64,000 bases of DNA from Arthrobacter sp. 131MFCol6.1 (GTDB lineage: Bacteria; Actinomycetota; Actinomycetes; Actinomycetales; Micrococcaceae), in NCBI RefSeq assembly GCF_000374925.1, contig NZ_KB895553.1:1-64000 (forward strand), read 5' to 3'. The first letter of the stretch is position 1. Every line of letters begins with the position of its first letter. The translations under genes and the position numbers were made by a program. Below are positions 12,247 to 20,339 of the stretch, piece by piece. The notes under the pieces were generated by a model. The model made no database searches and was not told the origin of the DNA. It saw nothing but the letters and a program-made list of their open reading frames with translations.

Positions 12247-12380
12247 CCCAGGTGCCTCCCACTGATGAACCGAACCTAGCCCCCGGATCATCTGGTGCTG
12301 AGTCTTATGCATGCCGACGACGCGCGCTAGCCATTTGCTCCGATAGCCTGCAGGGAAATTCCCTGTCAAGCAGACAAGCA

Positions 12381-12415
12381 AAAACCCCGCCACTTCCTTG
12401 AAGTGGCGGGGTTTT
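12381..12415. terminator. Bidirectional intrinsic terminator
   Basis: A 16-bp perfect stem (AAAACCCCGCCACTTC / GAAGTGGCGGGGTTTT) with a three-base loop; A and T tracts lie at both ends. It ends the Ig-like gene on the plus strand and also lies just downstream of the leftward tRNA-Arg. Confidence 0.9.
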
Positions 12416-12421
12416 CTTCTG

Positions 12422-12494
12422 TGCCCTCGATAGGATTCGAACCTACGACCTTCTGCTCCGGAGGCAGACGCTCTATCCCCTGAGCTACGAGGGC
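12422..12494 (-). tRNA. tRNA-Arg (anticodon CCG)
   Basis: A 73-base cloverleaf. The acceptor stem is GCCCTCG/CGAGGGC with discriminator A. The D arm is GTAGCTCAGGGGATAGAGC. The anticodon stem-loop is CTGCCTCCGGAGCAG, with loop anticodon CCG reading CGG codons. The T arm is GTAGGTTCGAATCCTAT. CCA is not encoded. CGG is a common arginine codon in such GC-rich genomes. The arginyl-tRNA synthetase gene lies 3.3 kb away. Confidence 0.95.
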
Positions 12495-12693
12495 AGTCAG
12501 GGTTCCTGCCGTTACCGGCGGGACGTCCTAGAGCTTAGCAGGAAGGTGGCCTCCAACGGAAAATCGGCACTCATTTGTGGAGTCAAGCAGCGTCGGGCGC
12601 GTCTTAACCCGGCCCGAGATGCGTGACGAATCCGGGAACTGGCCGGCCGCCCCGTAACCGCTCCCTGGCCGGCTCAGTAGCCGCACCGTCACC

Positions 12694-14295
12694 TCAGTAG
12701 CCGGTGAAGGAGTCCACGTGCACCCGGCGGGCGCCCGCACCACGGGCCGCGGCCCGCAGCGAACGCACGCTGGCGGGCGAGCCGGAGACGAAGACTTCCC
12801 GGCCGCCGATGTCCGGCACCAGATCCTTGAGGGCCTCCGCGTCAATCCTTCTGGCGCCTGCGTCCTCCATGGTGGCCGGCGGCGCGGAGCCGTCGGCCAG
12901 CCGGGCCAGGATGCGCGCCCCGGAGCGCTGCAGCTCCTCGGCATAGCCCAGTTCGGCGGCACTCTTGGCCAGGTACAGCAGGACAATGTCGCGGTCCCCG
13001 GCCGGTGCCCCGGCCAGTTGGGCCATGTAGGGGGTGATCCCGATTCCGGCCGCGATGAGCAGCACGGGGGTGGCCGGATCCCGGGGCAGGACGAAATCGC
13101 CGCTGACCATGGTGGCGGTCAGTCCGTCGCCCGGTTCGAGGGCCAGCAGCGCGCGCTTGGCTGAGGACACCGGTTCGGCCGTCCCCACCCCGATCGTCAG
13201 CAGGGATGCTCCGGGTGCGCTGGTCAGGCTGAACACGCGCCGGATTCCCTTGCCATCACCCTTGCCGGGGGCCTTCCCATCGCCCCTGGCGGCGCGAGTG
13301 CCTCCGGCCGTGTCCGGGGGCAGGTGCAGCTCCAGGGCCTGTCCGGGAGCGAAGCGCACCGGACGCTCCGGGCGGAAGCTGAATTCCGTCGTCGTGGGCG
13401 TCAGCGGACGGCTCGCGACGAACCTCAGCCGGACCCCGCCCCGCTGTCCAACGGCGAAGGCAAGCACGTTGCCCGCGAGCAGCGCCAGCTCGGGGGAATT
13501 GGCCACGAACCCCAGGTTGTACGGGACGGCAAACAGCACCCCGACGACGGCGGCCAGCGCCACTTGCTGCCAGCGCCGCGGGGGCAGGGTGAGGGGCTCG
13601 GTGAGCATGAACCCGACGAAGAACATCACCGGACGCTGCGCGAGCGTCTGCCACAGGGCCTCGGGAAGCTCCATTCCGGCCCGGAGCAGATCCGCGGCCA
13701 CAATGGACACGGCAACCACGGTGAAGACGGCGGCCATGGCGAACTTCCGGGTCCGGTAGAGCACCAGCAGTATCCCCGGCAGCACAAGCCAGAGCATGGC
13801 CGGCGTCGCGGCCCACCAAGTGGCAATGTTGAGCCCGGTCAGCCCGGCGAGGAACGCGCCGGCCGCGGCCGGATTGAAGATGTGCCGGCCGCGCCAGGCC
13901 AGCGCGTACTTCGAGGCCGAGGCCAGGACACAGGCAAGGGCGACGCCGGCGAATTCCGCCAGCTGGGGGCCTTGGGTCGGCTGGCTGGGCCAAAAAAGCT
14001 CGCTCGGCCAAAAAAGGAAGTACAGCAGCAGGCCGGTGATGAGCGAGGATTCCGTGTGCGGCCGCACATGGAACAGCGCGCCCAGCCCCTGGCTGGAGGC
14101 GTACGTCAGGCCCAGGCACAAGGCCAGATGGGCCAGCATTTCCGGCAGCCCGAACGTCAGCCAGCCCAGCACATTGAGCAGCAGGCTGTAGCCGGCCAGG
14201 ACGGCCAGGACCCACAGCACCAGCCGGTACATCGTGAGCCGGCCCAAGGCGGTGTCCAGCCTCGAGCCGAGTGCGGCGGTGGTGATGGCAGTCAT
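12694..14295 (-). CDS. RnfD/NqrB-like membrane protein fused to a ferredoxin-NADP reductase domain
   Basis: Membrane flavin oxidoreductase of 533 residues. Residues 1-285 are a multi-pass NqrB/RnfD-like domain with the family motif HIFNPAAAG (138-146). Residues 288-533 are an FNR-type domain with the FAD motif RRVFSLTSAPG, the pyridine-nucleotide motif AAGIGITPYM and a C-terminal FVSGSPASVR...SFTGY. It probably takes electrons from NAD(P)H at the cytosolic side and passes them through the membrane to the FMN lipoprotein of the same operon. The S/T-G-A-T flavin-attachment motif normally seen in NqrB/RnfD is not found in the membrane part. The ATG overlaps the apbE stop (ATGA). No other Rnf or Nqr subunits are nearby. 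Confidence 0.85.
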   Translation of the reverse strand: MTAITTAALGSRLDTALGRLTMYRLVLWVLAVLAGYSLLLNVLGWLTFGLPEMLAHLALCLGLTYASSQGLGALFHVRPHTESSLITGLLLYFLFWPSELFWPSQPTQGPQLAEFAGVALACVLASASKYALAWRGRHIFNPAAAGAFLAGLTGLNIATWWAATPAMLWLVLPGILLVLYRTRKFAMAAVFTVVAVSIVAADLLRAGMELPEALWQTLAQRPVMFFVGFMLTEPLTLPPRRWQQVALAAVVGVLFAVPYNLGFVANSPELALLAGNVLAFAVGQRGGVRLRFVASRPLTPTTTEFSFRPERPVRFAPGQALELHLPPDTAGGTRAARGDGKAPGKGDGKGIRRVFSLTSAPGASLLTIGVGTAEPVSSAKRALLALEPGDGLTATMVSGDFVLPRDPATPVLLIAAGIGITPYMAQLAGAPAGDRDIVLLYLAKSAAELGYAEELQRSGARILARLADGSAPPATMEDAGARRIDAEALKDLVPDIGGREVFVSGSPASVRSLRAAARGAGARRVHVDSFTGY

Positions 14296-15164
14296 GAGAA
14301 CAGGGCCCCTTCAAAGTCGGCTGAATATTCCGCGTGCCCGTCCGCATAAACCGTGAGCCAGGCGAACTCGAACTCCTGCTCCAGCCGCGGACCGTCGACA
14401 AAGAACAACGCAGTGGCCAGCGCATCGGCCACCATCGCGGTCCCGGCCATGGCCCAGCTGGCGACGACGGTACGCACCGGCGCTCCCGTGGTGCCGTCCA
14501 GGACATGATGGAACCCGTCACCCCAGGCCCGCCGGTTCGCGGCGGAACCGCACAGGGCGCCGGCCCCCAGCTGGACGGTGCCGATGGCCCGGGTGGGATC
14601 GTAGGGGTGCTCAAGGGCAACCGCCACAGGATCCTGCCCCGGATTCAGCAGGTCCCCGCTTGCATCGATGAAATGCTCGGCGCAGCCGCCGTTCCGGAGC
14701 CGGGCGGAGAGCAGGTCGGCCAGCTGCCCCTTTCCGGCCGCGCCGACGTCGATCACCACCGGAGCCGTGGTTGTCAGCGCGGTGCCCTGCCAGTCCAGCA
14801 CATCCTCCCACCGCGGCGCGGGAAGCGGCGCACCGCCCGGGCTCAGGGTGTAGGCAGCGTCGTATCCCAGGCGCTCCAGGCTCCCGCCGATGAGCGGGGT
14901 CATCGCACCCTCGGTGAGCCGGTACAGGGTGCCGTACAGCTCGCCCAGGGCGGCCGCTTCGGCGGGCAGCTCAATGCGGCCGGGCGTCCGGGCTGCGTCG
15001 GCAATGAGCGAATCGGGACGGAACCGGGACCACGCGGCGTCGTACTCCTCCACCGCGGCGAGCAGGCCACGGCGGTGCCCGTCGGAGAGGCGGGACGGCG
15101 TGGAAATCTCCCAGCGGGTCCCGATCCCGTCAAAGCTGAAGTGCGCCCAGCCCGGATGCGCCAC
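14292..15164 (-). CDS. apbE: ApbE-family FAD:protein FMN transferase
   Basis: A 290-residue flavin transferase that moves FMN from FAD onto a Thr/Ser of target proteins, using magnesium. Family marks: IDVGAAGKGQLAD (138-150), HHVLDGTTGAPV (219-230) and the late metal-site segment VADALATALF (245-254). I chose the GTG preceded by AGAGGA at good spacing. A longer frame beginning at 15236 would overlap the FMN-binding gene by 50 bases. Neither version has a hydrophobic signal peptide or lipobox, so the enzyme looks cytosolic, although its presumed substrate is an exported lipoprotein. It is the middle gene of a flavin electron-transfer operon. Confidence 0.9.
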   Translation of the reverse strand: MAHPGWAHFSFDGIGTRWEISTPSRLSDGHRRGLLAAVEEYDAAWSRFRPDSLIADAARTPGRIELPAEAAALGELYGTLYRLTEGAMTPLIGGSLERLGYDAAYTLSPGGAPLPAPRWEDVLDWQGTALTTTAPVVIDVGAAGKGQLADLLSARLRNGGCAEHFIDASGDLLNPGQDPVAVALEHPYDPTRAIGTVQLGAGALCGSAANRRAWGDGFHHVLDGTTGAPVRTVVASWAMAGTAMVADALATALFFVDGPRLEQEFEFAWLTVYADGHAEYSADFEGALFS

Positions 15165-15186
15165 GATTCCTCTGTTCTCGTTTGCG

Positions 15187-15624
15187 CTATTGGGCCTGTG
15201 ACTTGATCTTCGCCACGGCCTGGTTGAAGCCGCCACTGGTCAGCGAGGATCCGGCCACTTTGGAAACCTTGATTTCGTCGAGCTTCTTGCCAACAACCTG
15301 GGACTGGATGCCGCCGGCGAACTCGCCCTGGAACTTTCGGGTGTTCGGATTCGAGGGGTGCTGCGTGATCTTCACGTCGGACACGGCACCGCCGGCCAGG
15401 GTCAGCTCCACGCCCACGGTCTCGGTGCCGTTGGGGGAGGTGTAGTTCCCGTCAGCGCTGTACGTGCCGTCCTTGTAGGAGCCGGTACCGGCAGCGGACT
15501 CGGATGCCGGGGGCGCGCCCTGGGCGGCCGGGGCCTGCGCAGAAGGGGCGCAGCCGGCCGCGGTTCCGGCCACGGAGAGGCCGGCAATGCCGACGAGGAC
15601 GCTTTTGCGGAAGGCGGTATTCAT
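15187..15624 (-). CDS. FMN-binding domain lipoprotein (flavinylated electron carrier)
   Basis: A 145-residue exported protein. A signal peptide (residues 1-24) ends in a plausible lipobox AAGC with Cys25, followed by an Ala/Pro/Gln linker. The FMN_bind domain occupies about 50-145. The ApbE target site is AGSSLTSGGF (124-133), at the place of the usual SGATxTS; the FMN acceptor would then be Ser127 in place of Thr. The signal region carries FRKSVLV, an Arg-Lys pair followed by hydrophobic residues, which could be a variant Tat motif. It is the first gene of the operon with apbE and the RnfD/FNR fusion, and should shuttle electrons outside the membrane. Confidence 0.85.
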   Translation of the reverse strand: MNTAFRKSVLVGIAGLSVAGTAAGCAPSAQAPAAQGAPPASESAAGTGSYKDGTYSADGNYTSPNGTETVGVELTLAGGAVSDVKITQHPSNPNTRKFQGEFAGGIQSQVVGKKLDEIKVSKVAGSSLTSGGFNQAVAKIKSQAQ

Positions 15625-15708
15625 GCGGGACTCGATTCTGTGCGGGGATCGGACAGCGAACAAACAGCGGACAATGTGGAGGCATGACAGGCTTGCAGAC
15701 GTTGAATT

Positions 15709-15728
15709 CAGGGTAACGGTTCACCCTG
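15709..15728. promoter_or_regulatory. Small inverted repeat between the flavin operon and argS
   Basis: CAGGGT and ACCCTG are separated by eight bases inside the 207-base divergent spacer. It could be a regulator site for the flavin operon or argS. The arms are short, so a chance match is possible. Confidence 0.3.
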
Positions 15729-15831
15729 GGCGCGGGGCATTGGCGACCTTGGGTCTTCCCGGAACCGGCCCCCGCCGTCATGCCGGGCGCCAGATTCCGC
15801 CACACTCCGGGCCCACCGGTAGGCTAGAAGT

Positions 15832-17496
15832 GTGACCCCAGAAGAACTCTCCCTCGCCATATCCGCCTGCCTGAAGGACGCCGTCGCCGCCGGTGACATA
15901 GCCCTCTCCGCGGCTGACATCCCGGATGAGGTGCGCGTGGAGCGCCCCAAGAACAGGGACCACGGGGACTGGGCCACCAACGTCGCCCTCCAGTTGGCCA
16001 AAACGGCGGGCACCAACCCGCGGGAGTTCGCGTCCGTCCTGAGCGCCCGGCTCAAGACGATCGACGGCGTGTCCGCGGTGGACATCGCCGGCCCCGGCTT
16101 CCTGAACATCACCGTCGACGCCGCGGCCGCCGGTGCGCTCGCCAAGGCGATCGTCGAGGCCGGTGCGGACTACGGCACCAACACCGCGCTCGCCGGGCAC
16201 GTGGTCAACATGGAGTTCGTCTCGGCCAACCCGACCGGCCCGCTGCACATCGGCCACACCCGCTGGGCGGCCCTCGGCGACGCGATCGCCCGCGTCCTCC
16301 GGGCCTCCGGTGCCGACGTCACTGCCGAGTACTACATCAACGACGCCGGGTCCCAGATGAACGTGTTCGCGAACTCCGTGTTCGCCAGGCTTCACGGCCA
16401 GGACGTGCCCCAGGGCGGCTACCCGGGCCAGTACATCGCGGACCTCGGCCACGAGGTGCTCACCGAGCATCCGGACATCCGCGAACTCACTGAGGTGGCG
16501 GCCCTGCCGGTGATCCGGGGCGCCGCCTACAAGGCGCAGATGCATGACATCAAGCAGACGCTGGCCGAGTTTGGCGTCGACTTCGATGTCTACTTCTCCG
16601 AGCAGGAGCTCCACGACGCCGGCGCGATCGAAGACGCCGTCGCCCGCCTGCGCGAACAGGGCCACGTGTTCGACGACGGCGGCGCAGTCTGGCTGCGCAC
16701 CACCGACTTCGGCGATGACAAGGACCGCGTGATGGTCCGCGCCAACGGCGAACCCACCTACTTCGCTGCCGACGCCGCCTACTATCTGTCCAAGAAGGAC
16801 CGCGGCTACACCGAGAAGATCTACCTCCTCGGCGCCGACCACCACGGCTACATCAACCGGCTCAAGGCCATCGCGGCAGCCGCCGGGGACGACCCCGAGG
16901 TCAATATCGAGGTCCTGATCGGCCAGCTGGTCTCCGTCAACGGCGCCAAGCTGTCCAAGCGCGCCGGCAACATCATCGAGCTCAAGGACCTCATCTCCTG
17001 GCTCGGCAAGGACGCCGTCCGGTACTCGCTGGCCCGGTTCCCCGCCGATTCGCCGCTGACGCTGGACCCGGAGCTGCTGAAAAAGCACAGCAACGAAAAC
17101 CCGGTGTTCTACGTCCAGTACGCCCACGCCCGCTCCCGCGGCGCCGCCCGCAATGCCGTGGCCGCCGGCGTGGAGCGCCGAGTGGACGGCAAGGACAGCT
17201 TCAACGCCGCCCTGCTGGACCACGCCACCGAAAACGAGCTGCTCTCGCACCTGGGCAGTTATCCCTCGATCGTGGCCAAGGCCGCCGAGCTGCGCGAGCC
17301 GCACCGCGTGGCCCGCCACCTCGAAGTCATCGCCGGCGCCTACCACCGCTGGTACGACGCCTGCCGCGTGGCCCCCCAGGGCGAGGAACTCATCACCGAC
17401 ACCAACCGCACCAGGCTGTGGCTCAACGACGCCACCAGCCAGGTGCTGGCCAACGGACTGGAACTGCTGGGCGTCTCGGCGCCGGAACGGATGTAA
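15832..17496 (+). CDS. argS: Arginyl-tRNA synthetase
   Basis: Class I synthetase of 554 residues, the usual bacterial length. N-terminal Add-1 domain, then SANPTGPLHIGHTR with HIGH at 139-142, a KMSKS-type loop written KLSKRAGN, and a C-terminal DALR anticodon-binding domain (RVARHLEVIAGAYHRWYD). It charges tRNA-Arg in the cytosol. GTG start. Six bases separate its stop from the lysA ATG, so it opens the argS-lysA-hom-thrC-thrB operon, an arrangement shared with Corynebacterium and Mycobacterium. Divergent from the flavin electron-transfer operon. Confidence 0.97.
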   Translation: MTPEELSLAISACLKDAVAAGDIALSAADIPDEVRVERPKNRDHGDWATNVALQLAKTAGTNPREFASVLSARLKTIDGVSAVDIAGPGFLNITVDAAAAGALAKAIVEAGADYGTNTALAGHVVNMEFVSANPTGPLHIGHTRWAALGDAIARVLRASGADVTAEYYINDAGSQMNVFANSVFARLHGQDVPQGGYPGQYIADLGHEVLTEHPDIRELTEVAALPVIRGAAYKAQMHDIKQTLAEFGVDFDVYFSEQELHDAGAIEDAVARLREQGHVFDDGGAVWLRTTDFGDDKDRVMVRANGEPTYFAADAAYYLSKKDRGYTEKIYLLGADHHGYINRLKAIAAAAGDDPEVNIEVLIGQLVSVNGAKLSKRAGNIIELKDLISWLGKDAVRYSLARFPADSPLTLDPELLKKHSNENPVFYVQYAHARSRGAARNAVAAGVERRVDGKDSFNAALLDHATENELLSHLGSYPSIVAKAAELREPHRVARHLEVIAGAYHRWYDACRVAPQGEELITDTNRTRLWLNDATSQVLANGLELLGVSAPERM

Positions 17497-17501
17497 CCGC
17501 C

Positions 17502-19022
17502 ATGACCGCAAATTCAGGACAGCCGGCCGAGGCACGCAACACCGGTAACGCAGGCTCACCGCTCGCACCGGACTGGCTTGAGGTCCCCGCCGACCTCAAT
17601 GCCCTCCACGAGCCGCTGTGGGCCGGCGGCGTGGCGCGCAACGACGACGGCGAGCTCACCATCGAGGGGCTGACGGTCAGCGAGCTGCAGCGCCAGTACG
17701 GCACGCCGCTGTTCGTGCTGAGCGAGACCGACTTCCGTGCCCGGGCCCGGGCGTTCAGCGACGCCTTCAACGACGCCTTCGCGGATATTTGCGGGGGAGT
17801 GGACGTCTACTACGCCGGCAAGTCCTTCCTGTGCACCTCCGTGGTCCGGTGGGTCGAGGAAGAGGGGCTGCGCCTGGACACGGCGTCCGGCGGCGAACTC
17901 GCCGTGGCGTTCCGCGCCGGCATCCCCGGCGCCGACGTCGCACTGCACGGGAACAACAAGTCCGACGGCGAAATCCACCGGGCCCTGGACATGCAGCTGG
18001 GCCGGATCGTGGTGGACAGCCTCGACGAGCTCGAACGCGTCGCGGCAATCGCCGCCAACCGGGGCGACACCGCCCGGGTGATGCTGCGGCTGACCCCCGG
18101 AGTGCACGCCCACACCCACGAGTTCATCGCCACCGCCCACGAGGACCAGAAGTTCGGCCTGTCCATGGCCGGGGACTCCACAGACCAGGCCGGACTGTCC
18201 GCCGCAGAGGAAGCCGTGGCCGCGGCCACCGGGCACGCCAGCATCGAACTGCTGGGCCTGCACTGCCACATCGGCTCGCAGATTTTCGAACCCGACGGCT
18301 TCGCCCTCGCCGCTGAGAGGCTGCTGGACTTCCTGGCGGCGATGCAGTCGAAGTACTCCATCGTGCTGCCCGAACTTGACCTCGGCGGCGGCTACGGCAT
18401 TGCCTACACCCCCGTGGATACCCCGCGCCCGGCCGCCGAGATCGCGCAGGCGATGGCCGCCGTCGTCCGTTCCAAATGCGCTGCCCTCGGCATAACCGCC
18501 CCCCGGATTTCGATCGAACCGGGCCGCGCGATCGTCGGAAGCACCACCTTCACGCTGTATGAGGTCGGCACGCTCAAGACCGTCCGGGTGGATGCGCCGG
18601 GCGCCGGGGCTACCGCTGGTGCCGTGGCCGGCAACGACGGAGCCGGGGACGTTACGCACCCCCGCCGCTATGTGTCGGTGGACGGCGGGATGAGCGACAA
18701 CCCCCGGCCGGTGCTGTACGACGCGGATTATTCGGCGATTCTCGCCTCGCGGAGCTCCGACGCGGCGCCGCAGCTGTCCCGAGTGGTGGGCAAACATTGC
18801 GAGAGCGGCGACATAGTTGTTAGAGATGTATATCTGCCCGAGGACGTGGCAGCCGGTGATCTGCTTGCTGTACCGGGGACCGGCGCCTACTGCTGGGCCC
18901 TGTCAAGCAACTACAACTATCTGGCCCGGCCGGGCGTTATCGCTGTCAGCGACGGATCTGCCCGGCTCATTGTCCGCGGGGAAACCGAAGAAGATTTGCT
19001 CAACCGCGACATGGGAGTTTGA
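17502..19022 (+). CDS. lysA: Diaminopimelate decarboxylase
   Basis: PLP enzyme converting meso-diaminopimelate to lysine, the last step of lysine synthesis. Alanine-racemase-like barrel with PLP lysine Lys107 (YYAGKSFLC), HCHIGSQIF, GGGYG phosphate-binding loop and EPGRAIVG; the C-terminal beta domain contains the HCESGDIV active-site segment. At 506 residues it is longer than E. coli LysA (420): it has about 30 extra N-terminal residues and an Ala/Gly linker near 365-385. The ATG is six bases after argS, and hom starts at the base after its stop. Confidence 0.96.
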   Translation: MTANSGQPAEARNTGNAGSPLAPDWLEVPADLNALHEPLWAGGVARNDDGELTIEGLTVSELQRQYGTPLFVLSETDFRARARAFSDAFNDAFADICGGVDVYYAGKSFLCTSVVRWVEEEGLRLDTASGGELAVAFRAGIPGADVALHGNNKSDGEIHRALDMQLGRIVVDSLDELERVAAIAANRGDTARVMLRLTPGVHAHTHEFIATAHEDQKFGLSMAGDSTDQAGLSAAEEAVAAATGHASIELLGLHCHIGSQIFEPDGFALAAERLLDFLAAMQSKYSIVLPELDLGGGYGIAYTPVDTPRPAAEIAQAMAAVVRSKCAALGITAPRISIEPGRAIVGSTTFTLYEVGTLKTVRVDAPGAGATAGAVAGNDGAGDVTHPRRYVSVDGGMSDNPRPVLYDADYSAILASRSSDAAPQLSRVVGKHCESGDIVVRDVYLPEDVAAGDLLAVPGTGAYCWALSSNYNYLARPGVIAVSDGSARLIVRGETEEDLLNRDMGV

Positions 19023-20339
19023 ATGTCTGAATTGCGAACCCTGAAAGTGGCCCTGCTGGGCTGTGGCAACGTTGGGGCCCAGGTAGCGCGGATTCTCATT
19101 GACGACGCCGACGCCCTCGCCGCGCGCACGGGCGCCCGCCTGGAACTGCAGGGCATCGCGGTGCGCAACCTCGATGCCGAGCGCGACGTCGAGCTGCCGA
19201 AGGAGCTGTTCACCACTGACGCCGAAGTCCTCGTCAAGGACGCCGACCTCGTCATTGAACTCATGGGCGGCATCGAGCCGGCCCGGACCCTGATCCTGAC
19301 CGCCATGCGGCACGGTGCCTGTGTTGTCAGCGGCAACAAGGCGCTCCTGGCCCAGGACGGCCCCACACTCTACGAGGAAGCGGACAAGGCCGGGGTGCAA
19401 CTGTCCTACGAGGCAGCCGTGGCCGGCGCCATCCCCATCCTGCGGCCTATCCGTGACAGCCTGTCCGGCGACCGGATCACCCGGGTGCTCGGGATTGTCA
19501 ACGGCACCACCAACTTCATCCTCGACCAGATGGACTCCACCGGCGCCCAGTTCGCCGATGCGCTGGCCGAGGCGCAGCGCCTGGGCTACGCGGAAGCCGA
19601 CCCCACGGCCGACATCGAAGGCTACGACGCCGCCGCCAAGGCCGCGATCCTCGCCTCGCTGTCCTTCCACACGCGGTTTGCCCTCGAAGACGTCTCGTGC
19701 GAGGGCATCACGTCGGTCACCGCGGCGGACATCGCCGCCGCCAAGGAGGCCGGCTTTGTCATCAAGCTGCTGGCCATTGCGGAGAAACTGGTGGACGAGG
19801 ACGGCAAGACCGGCGTCTCGGTCCGCGTCCACCCCACGCTGCTGCCCCGCGAGCACCCCCTCGCCGCCGTCCGCGGTGCGTTCAACGCCGTCTTCATCGA
19901 AGCCGAGAACGCCGGCGAGCTCATGTTCTACGGCCAGGGCGCCGGCGGCACCCCGACGGCGTCCGCCGTGCTGGGCGACCTCGTCTCCGCGGCCCGCCGC
20001 ATTGTCCTGGGCGGACCCGGCCGGACCGAAACCACCACCGGGCACGTGCCATCGCTGCCCATCGACGCGGCCGTCACCAGCTACTACATCGGACTCGACG
20101 TCGCGGACCAGCCCGGCGTCCTGGCCCGGATCGCGCAGCTCTTCGCGGAGCACGGCGTGTCCATCGAAATTATGCGGCAGACCATCCACCGCGACGCCGA
20201 CTCCAACGTGGAGTCGGCCGAGCTGCGGATCGTGACACACCGTGCACGCGAAGCCGCACTTGCAGCAACCGTCGAGGCCGTCAGGCGCCTGGACGTCATC
20301 AATTCCGTCACATCCGTACTCCGGGTAGAAGGAGTCTAA
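19023..20339 (+). CDS. hom: Homoserine dehydrogenase
   Basis: NAD(P)-dependent reduction of aspartate semialdehyde to homoserine, the branch to threonine and methionine. The Rossmann motif LLGCGNVGAQ is at 11-20. The catalytic region includes GIVNGTTNFILDQM and YAEADPTADIEG. The C-terminal ~85 residues form an ACT domain (DVADQPGVLARIAQLF), which in Corynebacterium mediates threonine feedback inhibition. The ATG immediately follows the lysA stop and its own stop abuts thrC, so translation is tightly coupled. Confidence 0.97.
   Translation: MSELRTLKVALLGCGNVGAQVARILIDDADALAARTGARLELQGIAVRNLDAERDVELPKELFTTDAEVLVKDADLVIELMGGIEPARTLILTAMRHGACVVSGNKALLAQDGPTLYEEADKAGVQLSYEAAVAGAIPILRPIRDSLSGDRITRVLGIVNGTTNFILDQMDSTGAQFADALAEAQRLGYAEADPTADIEGYDAAAKAAILASLSFHTRFALEDVSCEGITSVTAADIAAAKEAGFVIKLLAIAEKLVDEDGKTGVSVRVHPTLLPREHPLAAVRGAFNAVFIEAENAGELMFYGQGAGGTPTASAVLGDLVSAARRIVLGGPGRTETTTGHVPSLPIDAAVTSYYIGLDVADQPGVLARIAQLFAEHGVSIEIMRQTIHRDADSNVESAELRIVTHRAREAALAATVEAVRRLDVINSVTSVLRVEGV

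Noticed and set aside
10303..12393. 696-codon minus-strand frame opposite the Ig-like protein gene
   Set aside because: Gly/Arg/His-rich, no motif; it runs over the terminator and is a shadow of the repeat gene.
12422..12494. tRNA-Arg as an integration site for a mobile element
   Set aside because: No integrase, no partial tRNA repeat and no atypical DNA flank it.
12694..15624. Complete Rnf or Na+-NQR complex
   Set aside because: Only an RnfD/NqrB-like domain is present; no RnfB/C/E/G/A or NqrA/C-F genes are nearby.
12422..17496. Functional coupling of tRNA-Arg and argS
   Set aside because: They are on opposite strands, 3.3 kb apart, with an unrelated operon between; proximity is probably chance.
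15778..17568. 596-codon minus-strand frame over argS
   Set aside because: Antisense shadow produced by third-position GC; argS HIGH and KLSKR motifs define the real frame.
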